This document shows, in pieces, positions 52,508 to 59,747 of a stretch of DNA of 64,000 nucleotides; the first letter of the stretch is position 1, and every line of letters begins with the position of its first letter. This DNA is from CAADGL01 sp964643885 (lineage in GTDB: Bacteria; Planctomycetota; Phycisphaerae; UBA1845; Fen-1342). The notes beneath the pieces were generated by a model. It was not told the DNA's origin and made no database searches. It saw only the letters and a program-made list of their open reading frames with translations. Both the position numbers and the translations under genes were made by a program. Where the stretch lies: assembly GCA_964643885.1 (NCBI GenBank), contig CAZXUI010000010.1, positions 18,456-82,455 of the forward strand. The letters are read 5' to 3'.

Positions 52508-52550
52508 GGGATTCGCCCCGATCAGGTTCTCTGGAACACGAAAACGCCCG

Positions 52551-52577
52551 AAAAAAGCACGGCTCTACGCCCCGTGC
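52551..52577 (-). terminator. Intrinsic terminator downstream of the HAF-dockerin gene
   Basis: On the minus strand GCACGG, a 9-nt loop and CCGTGC form a 6-bp GC-rich stem followed immediately by six T. It lies after the stop at 52707 and before the dnaX start, so it would end the FG-GAP/HAF transcript. Confidence 0.65.
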
Positions 52578-52706
52578 GGTGCCCTGCGCCGGGGGTCGTG
52601 ACGGTGGCCGGCGGCGTGGGTGGATCGTATCGCGCCGGGGCGGCGGGGACCAGCGGGGCGAGGCGGTCGGCAGGCGGGCCCGTGGCGGGAACGATCGAGG
52701 AGCGAT

Positions 52707-53993
52707 CTACGGCCGGCGGGAGAGATAATCGAGCAGCGCGACGAGATCGGCGAAGTTGACCTGCGCATCCTGGTTGCAGTCGACCGCCCAGATGCCCGTT
52801 CGGCAATCCGGGAACCAGACCGGATAGCCCTCGACGGAGACCACGGCCGTCAGGACGGGGAGCAGGTCGTCGACATCGACGACGCCGTCGCAGTTTCCGT
52901 CTCCGACGATGAACGGATTAAGGAGAACGCTTACGGCACCGATGTTCGGAATCGCCACGATTTGGCCGGCGTTGTTGATGTCGCGGGCCCAGCCCAGATC
53001 GCGTGCCTGAGGCGGTGTCCCGGCCGCGATGAGTGATTCAAGCGGACGGATGCCGTTGGCCTCGTCCCAGATGAAGGCGACGTGTTCAATGCCGTCGGTA
53101 GCCTCGCCGACCACCTGGCCATGGTCGTTGAGCGCCAGGGGCTGCGTGTACAGGGCCGGACCCTCCAGAAGGCCCAGCGGCTGGGGACCCTTGACCGGGT
53201 CCCAGAAGTACCCGCGGCCGAAGACCTCGAGGCCGGTGATCTGGCCCAGCTCGTTGATGTCGATCGCGTCCGCGGCGCCGTAGCCGTTGGGGTAGTCGGG
53301 TGTGGGGAACTCGAGCACTTGAGCGCCATTGACGGGGTCCCAGAGGAACGCCTCGAGATTCGAGTGTGGCCCCTGCCCCCAGCCGACGACCTGCATCTTG
53401 TTGTTAATCGCGTAGGCGACGGACGGGAAGACCTCGTCGCCCGATTGCCCGAGCGGGATCATGCCAGTGTCGATCGACCAGAAGAATGCCGTAGCTCGGT
53501 TATTCACACCGGCGCTATGACCGACAACGTGATCGTGTTCATTGATGTCCTTGGCGTGACTTGCGTATACGCTCCCGCCGGGAAGATCGCCGAGGCCGAA
53601 CATTCCGGTCGTTGGAGTCCATAAGAATGCCTCAGGAAGTGTCGTGACGGCTGACTCGCCCGCGACGTGGCCAGATGAATTCACACCCTCACCACTGCTG
53701 AAGTAGCTGCCGCCGGGAAGATCCCCGAGCAGTATGAGCGATTCGCCCTCGCGCCAACGGAACGCTTCGCGGCGCCTCGCCGTATTGTTGACTTGTCCGG
53801 TCACGTGACCCGCGTCGCTGATCGCGAACGCGATGACAAGCTCACCGCCATCAGGCACCGTCGGCAGGGGCACGGCAGCGTATCGGACCGTACCTACGGA
53901 GGCCGCCCGGGCACAGGCGCCAATCGCGAGTGCGATCAGCGCCACGTGCCCGGGCGATAGAACTGCTGCGGGAAACAATCCCACGCGAATCAT
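52707..53993 (-). CDS. Exported HAF-repeat protein with C-terminal dockerin-like domain
   Basis: 428 residues from the ATG at 53993, whose T is shared with the upstream TGA. A signal peptide occupies ~1-32. The middle holds about seven HAF blades (EAFRWREGESLILLGDLPGG, EAFLWTPTTGMFGLGDLPGG, AFFWSIDTGMIPLG) alternating with 'INEHDHVVGHS'-type strands. The end has two EF-hand-like loops (GDGNCDGVVDVDDLL and DCNQDAQVNFADLVALL) separated by a Cys-containing linker, the dockerin type I pattern widespread at the C-termini of planctomycete exported proteins. It is probably co-transcribed with the FG-GAP gene. Role is unknown. Confidence 0.8.
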   Translation of the reverse strand: MIRVGLFPAAVLSPGHVALIALAIGACARAASVGTVRYAAVPLPTVPDGGELVIAFAISDAGHVTGQVNNTARRREAFRWREGESLILLGDLPGGSYFSSGEGVNSSGHVAGESAVTTLPEAFLWTPTTGMFGLGDLPGGSVYASHAKDINEHDHVVGHSAGVNNRATAFFWSIDTGMIPLGQSGDEVFPSVAYAINNKMQVVGWGQGPHSNLEAFLWDPVNGAQVLEFPTPDYPNGYGAADAIDINELGQITGLEVFGRGYFWDPVKGPQPLGLLEGPALYTQPLALNDHGQVVGEATDGIEHVAFIWDEANGIRPLESLIAAGTPPQARDLGWARDINNAGQIVAIPNIGAVSVLLNPFIVGDGNCDGVVDVDDLLPVLTAVVSVEGYPVWFPDCRTGIWAVDCNQDAQVNFADLVALLDYLSRRP

Positions 53994-55339
53994 CACGACC
54001 CCGACAGCGTCACGATCGCATTGATCAGTACGGCGAGCTTGCCCGTAACGGTGTTTGTACAGACGATGTCCAGGAACCCGTCTTGGTCCATGTCTGCAAG
54101 CTCGACGATACACGGCTTTGGATCCGCACCCGGCTCCGTGCAAAAGAGCCAGAGCGTTTCGTGGAATGTGCCGTCTCCGCGTCCTGCCAGCACAGCAATG
54201 CCCCCGTGATCGGGCAGGCAGGGAGCGCCATGTTGGAGGGCGATCACAACGTCATTTTTCGTGTCCGGATTGATCCTGCCGATCGCCACGCCATACGGGT
54301 CGCGCCCAGGTGTCAGATCGACCGTCAATCCCTGCTCGAAGCTCGCCGCGGAGTCGTTCCCGTGAACGCGTATGGCCTCTAGCGCCTCGCTTGTCGCGAC
54401 AATGTCGCTCCCGACGTTGCCGGCTCGAAGCTTCCCGATCGCGATCCCATTCGTGTCGGTGCCGGGCTGCCAGTCGACGAAGTCCTGGGGCGGCGCGGTG
54501 TTGAATGAGCGACCGCCGTCGTTCAGAAGTATGAACATGTTGTCCCGCGTTGTACCGACGACGATGTCGTTACGGCCCGGAATCGAGGGGACCCGAAGCT
54601 GATTGATCCGCAGATCGGTAGCATCAGCAATCCCCGTCTCGACTGAGGGTGCGTATACCACGTGATTCCAGACCAGCCCACCGCCGTCATTCCAGAGCAA
54701 GTGAGCACGCGGTCTCGTCGAAGTTCCGACCACACCAGCGGCAGCAACCGCGATGTCCTTCTGTCCGTCTTGGTCGAAATCGTCGATCGCGATGCCGCGA
54801 CTGCGGATTGCGTCGGCCTCCGGGGTGCTCAGTTCGATCGTTCCGGCCTCGACAAAGGAGCCGCCATCATTGCGAATGATGATGACTCTGGCGGCATCAC
54901 GAATCGTTACAGCAAGATCCAGATCACCGTCGCCATCCAGGTCGCCAGCCTCGATCTCATAGAAAGTCTGGAAAAGCCGAATGGGAGACCCGTGGATCTC
55001 AAGGCCGTTCTGCGGATTGCTCCAGTTGCCGGTGTTACGGAAGATCGTGACCGATTGCGCGTCGCGATTCGCGACGGCGACGTCAGGAAAATCGTCATCG
55101 CCGATCAGGTCGCCGATCGCGATGCCGAGCGGTCCGCTGTTGCTGCATGGGGTCGTCGTGCAGAACACGACCGGGTCCTCGAAGACGGGCGGCTTGATAC
55201 CGGGGCACTCCGGATCGTTCGGGTCCGGACAGTTCGGGTCAAACCCGGCGCTCGCAGCGTCGACCAGTCCAATTGAGACAAACAAAGCCGCCCCCCTCAA
55301 CGACGACGAACGCCAGATTTGCGAAGCCGAGCCAATCAA
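53993..55339 (-). CDS. Exported FG-GAP/VCBS repeat protein, start uncertain
   Basis: 448 residues if read from the TTG at 55339. A signal-like segment (LRGAALFVSIGLVDAASAG) leads to a Cys/Pro/Asp segment and then about six FG-GAP blades with calcium-loop motifs (GDLIGDDDFPDVAVANRD, GDLDGDGDLDLAVTIRD, DDFDQDGQKDIAVAAAG, DMDQDGFLDIVCTN), an integrin-like propeller. The TTG has no ribosome site, whereas AAGGAGGATCAGC precedes an ATG at 55358 in another frame. One fewer G in the G6 run at 55291-55296 would join that ATG to this frame. So the gene is either frameshifted, phase-variable or has an assembly error at the 5' end. Confidence 0.75.
   Translation of the reverse strand: MIGSASQIWRSSSLRGAALFVSIGLVDAASAGFDPNCPDPNDPECPGIKPPVFEDPVVFCTTTPCSNSGPLGIAIGDLIGDDDFPDVAVANRDAQSVTIFRNTGNWSNPQNGLEIHGSPIRLFQTFYEIEAGDLDGDGDLDLAVTIRDAARVIIIRNDGGSFVEAGTIELSTPEADAIRSRGIAIDDFDQDGQKDIAVAAAGVVGTSTRPRAHLLWNDGGGLVWNHVVYAPSVETGIADATDLRINQLRVPSIPGRNDIVVGTTRDNMFILLNDGGRSFNTAPPQDFVDWQPGTDTNGIAIGKLRAGNVGSDIVATSEALEAIRVHGNDSAASFEQGLTVDLTPGRDPYGVAIGRINPDTKNDVVIALQHGAPCLPDHGGIAVLAGRGDGTFHETLWLFCTEPGADPKPCIVELADMDQDGFLDIVCTNTVTGKLAVLINAIVTLSGS
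55291..55296 (-). other. G6 homopolymer that separates start codon and reading frame
   Basis: Six G on the coding strand lie 63 bp after the ATG with the good ribosome site. With five G, the ATG frame continues into the FG-GAP protein through a signal-like hydrophobic segment; with six it ends at a stop near 55239. Confidence 0.55.
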
Positions 55340-55358
55340 GTCGTCGCCGATCGTTCAT

Positions 55359-55742
55359 GCTGATCCTCCTTGTGTGGAATTGATCCAAACGTCCCTGATA
55401 CACGATGAGCTTCCCCTGATCCCCAACCAACGCTCAGGGCGATTAGCGACTACGCCGGTAGTCCTGAATCTGATGGGCCGCCTGGAAATCCACGCTGCTT
55501 GCAGAGGAGACCGCGGACAGATGGGCACAGACCCTTCCGCCGCACGTTGCCCGGAACAATCTCGCCGCTTGCGACGTCCCCATGACAGGCCCCCAGTTCC
55601 GACCCAAGCGTATCATGGGCCGCATCTTCCGGCCGAGTCAAGGTATCTTTTCGCACTGAGGCCGGATTCCGCCGGACGGTGCGGGACGCCGATCCATCCC
55701 GAAGGCGCGTCGGCCGGGCGCTCGCGCCGCAGGAGTATACTT
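55359..55742. other. Divergent intergenic region
   Basis: 384 bp between the FG-GAP gene and the lipoprotein hydrolase gene, which diverge. GC content is lower than in the housekeeping regions. Promoters for both are expected here. Short open frames have no ribosome site. I see no repeat or RNA. Confidence 0.5.
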
Positions 55743-56540
55743 ATGTGGATGAGAGTGTACCGATCGACCGGCGCGCTGTGCGTGATGCTGGCGGTGCTGC
55801 CCGGCTGCTGGTCGCCGCCGGAGGTGACGCTGGACCAGCTCGACGACGGGCTCGTGTGGATGTTCCCGGGCGTGGAGGGCGGACCGTGGCACATGGAGCA
55901 GCCCTATCGGGCGCTGCGCGACGGAGGCGTGACGGCCGCGATTCGCATCCATGACTGGCGCAATCCGCTGGGCAGCCTGGCCAACCTGGCCGATGAGGCG
56001 AAGAACCGGGCCGATGCGCGGCGGATCGCGGAGCAGATCGCGGAGTATCAGCGGGAGCGGCGCGCGGCGCCGATCGATCTGGTGGGCTACTCGGGCGGCG
56101 GCGGCGTGGCGATCATGGTCGCCGAGGCCCTGCCGGACGGGGTGCAGCTCCGCAACGTGGTGCTCGTGCAGCCGGCGGTGAGCCCCGACTATGACCTGGC
56201 GCCGGCGCTGCGGAACGTGTCGGGCAAGCTGGTCAATTACTACTCGTGGGGGGATTGGCTGGTGCTGGGGCTGGGCACGGCGACATTCGGGACGATGGAC
56301 CGGCGATTCACCGCGTCGGCGGGGATGATCGGATTCGACGTGGCCAAGGCCGCGGCCGAGCCGAGCCTGGCGGCCCGCGTGCAGCAGCATGAGTGGTCGC
56401 CGGCGGCACTGGATGCGGGGCATCTGGGCGGGCACCTCGGGCTGATCGGCTACGAGTGGAACCGGCGGTTCGTCGCGCCGCATCTGCGGTCAGAGGGGAA
56501 CGCAGCCGCGGAGCGTGCGGCGGCGGCGCTCGTCGAGTAG
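55743..56540 (+). CDS. Lipoprotein of the alpha/beta-hydrolase fold
   Basis: 265 residues from the ATG at 55743, seven bases after AGGAG; a second ATG two codons later is possible. The signal peptide ends in LAVLPGC, a good lipobox. The mature part has DLVGYSGGGGVAIMVAEAL, a nucleophile-elbow-like GYSGGG, and later AGHLGGHLGLIGYEW carrying a candidate histidine. A lipase/esterase-like domain is likely; the acid residue is not obvious. Substrate is unknown. It stands alone between the divergent FG-GAP gene and convergent ftcD. Confidence 0.7.
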   Translation: MWMRVYRSTGALCVMLAVLPGCWSPPEVTLDQLDDGLVWMFPGVEGGPWHMEQPYRALRDGGVTAAIRIHDWRNPLGSLANLADEAKNRADARRIAEQIAEYQRERRAAPIDLVGYSGGGGVAIMVAEALPDGVQLRNVVLVQPAVSPDYDLAPALRNVSGKLVNYYSWGDWLVLGLGTATFGTMDRRFTASAGMIGFDVAKAAAEPSLAARVQQHEWSPAALDAGHLGGHLGLIGYEWNRRFVAPHLRSEGNAAAERAAAALVE

Positions 56541-56900
56541 CGGCGCAGAAAAAAGCCCGGCACGACCAGGTTTGCGATGCACGTGGGTCGAGCCGGGTGG
56601 GCTGCTCCCGTCAAGGCCTGACCCGTTGTCCGTCCGATGCACTGCACCGGCCCAGTCGTGCGCGGGACGCAGGATGGTACTCGCGGGGCGGCCGGGCGGC
56701 CAGCGGGCGGGGTGGACGGGATCGCCCAGGGATGCGGGGCCGAGAGTGCACGGCTCAAGAGCGGTGGCAGCCAAGCGCCGATGCGAGCACGGGCAGGCTG
56801 CGCTTGCCCATGCCACCCGCCCGAATTGCACTGCTCAAGAGCAGTGGCACCCACGAGCACTGCTCGCTGAGCAGCGGCACGCACGAGCCGCTCTGCGTGC
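56541..56900. repeat. Intergenic region with three CACTGCTC-type hairpins, abutting ftcD
   Basis: 360 bp. Stems are CACGGCTC-AA-GAGCGGTG (56749-56766, one mismatch), CACTGCTC-AA-GAGCAGTG (56829-56846, perfect) and CTGCTC-GCT-GAGCAG (56860-56874). Each is followed by GGCA(C/G)CC or GGCAC. GGGCA/TGCCC near 56790 forms another stem. The first 200 bp carry nothing I recognise. Confidence 0.75.
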
Positions 56901-58592
56901 TCAGAGCTTGCCCTCGACGATCTGCATGATCTCCTGCTCGTCGCGCTCGGCCGCGGCGAGCAGCTCGCGGCCGCGGCGGAGCACATCCTCGGCCCAGGCC
57001 TTGTCCTTGATGCTGCGGGCGTTGATCTGGACGTTGAGGAACGCGCCGCGGACGGCGCCGCGGGCGGCAAGGGCGGCCGCGCCCGCGTCGGAGACGCTCG
57101 CCTCCATGCCGGTCTCGGCCATCGCCCGGGCGACCTGCATGCTCTCGCAGGCCGTCTGCATGACGCGCAGCGGCACCTCGATCGCCCGCCTGGTGGCGGC
57201 CTGGATGGCCTCCGTGCGGGCCGCGGCCTCATCGGGCGTGCCCTTGGGCAGGCCGAATGAGGCCATCAGGGCATTGAACGCGTCGGTGTCTTCGTCGATC
57301 AATCGCAGCAGCTCGTCGTGGCAGGCCTTGCCGCGCTCGGCCCAGCGGCTGAACTCCTCCCAGCGCTCGTCCCAGCCGCGCTTGTGGCTGGAGAGATTCG
57401 CGACCATCGTCGCCAGGGCGGCGCCCATCGCGCCCATCGCGGCCGCGACGCTGCCGCCGCCGGGCGCGGGGGACTCGCTGGCGGTCTCGTGCACGAACTT
57501 CTCGACGGACAGGTCGACCAGGCGGCGGCGCTTCCTGCGCTCGTCAGCGGCGACGGCATACTCGATGATCTTCTCGTGCGGCTCGAAGGGCTTGAGCTCG
57601 TCCAGGCCCATGCTGCGGACGGCGATCTTGATCAGCTCCGCGTCGCTGACGCCCAGCGAGCGCTGCTGCTTGCGGAGGAAGTAGCGGCCGGCCTCCAGCA
57701 TCGCCGAGAGCGGGACGAGGCCGACGATCTCGCTGCCGGTCACACGGACGCCGCGGGCGTCGGCCCTGCGGCAACATTCGTCGAAGGCGACGTGGATCGG
57801 CGTGACCTTGAGGTTCGTCAGGTTCATCGAGATCTGGGCGATGCCGTATTCTTCGATGAACCAGCCGATGGCCTTGACGCACTTGAGCGAGCCGGGGACC
57901 CATTCATTGCCGAACTCGTCCTTGACCACCGGGCCGGCCGGAACGTCGCCGGCGCGCTTCATCCGCCCCTTCTCGCGCACGTCGAAGGCGATGGCGTTGG
58001 CCCGCCGCGTGCTGGTCGTGTTCAGATTGACGTTGTAGGCGACGAGGAACTCGCGCGCGCCGACCGCCGTTACGCCGTAGCGGGCGTCGAACTGGCCGCT
58101 GCCGAAGTCGACTTTCCAGGCCGGGTCCTTGAGCTTCTCGGGCAGGCCCTCATATTCGCCGGCGCGAACCGTCGCCAGGTTCCGCCGCTCGGGCGAGGTG
58201 GCGGCGAACTCGTAGAAGTAGCCGCTGATGCCGACTTCGTCGGCCAGGCGCCGGCCGAGTGCGTGCGCGAGGGGGACGACCTGCTCCATGCTGATGTTCG
58301 CCACCGGCACGAGCGGGCAGACATCCATCGCCCCGAAGCGCGGGTGCTCGCCGTGGTGGCGGCGCATGTCGATCAGCTCGCGGGCCTTGCGGGCCGCCCG
58401 CACGGCCGCCTCGAGCACCGGCTCCGGCGGGCCGACGAAGGTAACGACGGTGCGGTTGGTGGCCGCGCCGGGGTCGACATCGAGCAACTTGACGCCCTCG
58501 ACGCTCTCGATCGCGCCGGTGATCTGGCGCATCACCTGCATGTCGCGGCCTTCGCTGAAATTCGGCACACACTCGATTAGCGGCTGCTTCAT
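56901..58592 (-). CDS. ftcD: Glutamate formimidoyltransferase fused to formimidoyl-THF cyclodeaminase
   Basis: 563 residues from the ATG at 58592. Residues ~1-330 are the formimidoyltransferase: IECVPNFSEGRDMQVM, DVDPGAATNRTVVTFVG, HHGEHPRFGAMDVCPLVPV (catalytic His) and VAYNVNL. Residues ~360-563 are the cyclodeaminase: FVHETASESPAPGGGSVAAAMGAMGAALATMVA and EDTDAFNALMASFGLPKGT. The product moves a formimino group from formiminoglutamate to tetrahydrofolate and then forms methenyl-THF, the end of histidine degradation. The two-domain fusion is that of the mammalian enzyme; many bacteria use separate genes. No hut genes are adjacent. Confidence 0.92.
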   Translation of the reverse strand: MKQPLIECVPNFSEGRDMQVMRQITGAIESVEGVKLLDVDPGAATNRTVVTFVGPPEPVLEAAVRAARKARELIDMRRHHGEHPRFGAMDVCPLVPVANISMEQVVPLAHALGRRLADEVGISGYFYEFAATSPERRNLATVRAGEYEGLPEKLKDPAWKVDFGSGQFDARYGVTAVGAREFLVAYNVNLNTTSTRRANAIAFDVREKGRMKRAGDVPAGPVVKDEFGNEWVPGSLKCVKAIGWFIEEYGIAQISMNLTNLKVTPIHVAFDECCRRADARGVRVTGSEIVGLVPLSAMLEAGRYFLRKQQRSLGVSDAELIKIAVRSMGLDELKPFEPHEKIIEYAVAADERRKRRRLVDLSVEKFVHETASESPAPGGGSVAAAMGAMGAALATMVANLSSHKRGWDERWEEFSRWAERGKACHDELLRLIDEDTDAFNALMASFGLPKGTPDEAAARTEAIQAATRRAIEVPLRVMQTACESMQVARAMAETGMEASVSDAGAAALAARGAVRGAFLNVQINARSIKDKAWAEDVLRRGRELLAAAERDEQEIMQIVEGKL

Positions 58593-58685
58593 CGTTGCCT
58601 CGCTGTCGTGGCTTGGCTGCTGAGATTCTGTGCACCACCGCCCCATCGGCCGGCTTCGTGGGCGGCGGCGGCCGGGCCGGGGCCC

Positions 58686-59570
58686 CTACTCGCCGCGCTT
58701 CTCGCGGGCGGCGGCGCGACGCGCGTCGTAGACCTCCTCGCACTCGGGCGGCCGCACATAGGCCGGAACGATCCGGGCGGCCGGCCGGAGCTGCCCCGCG
58801 GCGAGCAGCCGGCGGGCGATCGGAATCACGTGCTCGGCCGACGCGGGCCAGGCGTTCTGCGGCGCGAGCCGCACGCCGGCCTGCGCGAAGAGCTCCGCGT
58901 GGCGCTCCAGGCCGGAGCCGGTGGCGACGACGCGGGCCGGATCGCCGGCGTGCTCGATCGCGGCGGCCAGCAGGGACGCCGGCTCGTACAGCCCCGTCGG
59001 CCGCACCGGCCGCAGCTCCGCGCCGGCGCTCTCCCTGTCGCCGGCCGAATGGGCCGCGGCGGGCCGCCGCGCGGCGAAGATCGCACCGTACACGAGGCCG
59101 CGACGGGCGTCGAGAATCGGCACAATCAGCTCAGCCGGCGGGGCGGGCGGGGCCGGCGCGTCGGCCGGCGGCGCGTCGCAGGAGGCCGATTCGAGGGGCG
59201 TATCTGCGGGCGCGTCGGCGGAGACGGCGTCCGGTCCGGCCGGGGCGGCGGCCGCACGGGCGATGACCTCCAGCGTCGGGACGGCGACGGCCGGGCAGCC
59301 GGTCGTGGCGACGAGCATGCGGACGAAGGTGGCGGCGACGCGCAAGCCGGTGAAGCTGCCGGGGCCTTCGGAGTAGGCGACGGCGAGGCTGTCCGGACGC
59401 GGCGTGAGGCCGTGGCGGGCGAGCAGGTCGCGGACGGCGGGGACGAGGTCGGCCGTGGTGCGGCGCTCGTGGGAGAGGCGCACCAGGTCGATGCGGCCGC
59501 CGGCGGCGAGGGCGATGCTGCCCAGCCGGCCGGAGGTTTCGATCGCGAGGATGGCGTGCGGCAGCGGCAT
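58686..59570 (-). CDS. tsaB: tRNA threonylcarbamoyladenosine biosynthesis protein TsaB
   Basis: 294 residues. The ASKHA-fold N-terminus is ILAIETSGRLGSIALAAGG, followed by VPAVRDLLARHGLTPRPDSL and the family motif YSEGPGSFTGLRVAATFVRML. A low-complexity Ala/Pro/Asp insertion (~105-150) precedes the second lobe (VPILDARRGLVYGAIFAA). TsaB scaffolds TsaD and TsaE to make t6A at position 37 of ANN-reading tRNAs. It is longer than the usual ~230 residues because of the insertion and the tail. Confidence 0.9.
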   Translation of the reverse strand: MPLPHAILAIETSGRLGSIALAAGGRIDLVRLSHERRTTADLVPAVRDLLARHGLTPRPDSLAVAYSEGPGSFTGLRVAATFVRMLVATTGCPAVAVPTLEVIARAAAAPAGPDAVSADAPADTPLESASCDAPPADAPAPPAPPAELIVPILDARRGLVYGAIFAARRPAAAHSAGDRESAGAELRPVRPTGLYEPASLLAAAIEHAGDPARVVATGSGLERHAELFAQAGVRLAPQNAWPASAEHVIPIARRLLAAGQLRPAARIVPAYVRPPECEEVYDARRAAAREKRGE

Positions 59571-59587
59571 GGCGGGGATGATACGCG

Positions 59588-59685
59588 ATGGGCGGGTGGT
59601 GGCGGGCGGGCGGGTGGTGGCGGGCGGGTGGTGGCGCGTGAGCGGTGGCGGGCGGGCGGGCGGGTGGTGGCGGGCGGGTGGTGAA
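59588..59685. repeat. G-rich minisatellite of GGCGGGTGGT-type units
   Basis: About 100 bp of irregular tandem GGGCGGGTGGTGGC units upstream of tsaB and downstream of the 1308-aa gene. Many G3 runs on the plus strand could form G-quadruplexes; on the minus strand the same region is a C-rich leader for tsaB. Confidence 0.9.
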
Positions 59686-59747
59686 ACGATGCGGCCGCGC
59701 GTCCGATGCCGTTGCGGCCAGGCGCGCGGCCGCTTCCCGTAGAGGTT

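Noticed and set aside
52508..52706. SRP RNA (ffs) upstream of dnaX
   Set aside because: ffs often lies there, but neither strand has the conserved GGAAGGAAGCA apical motif; only an intrinsic terminator is present.
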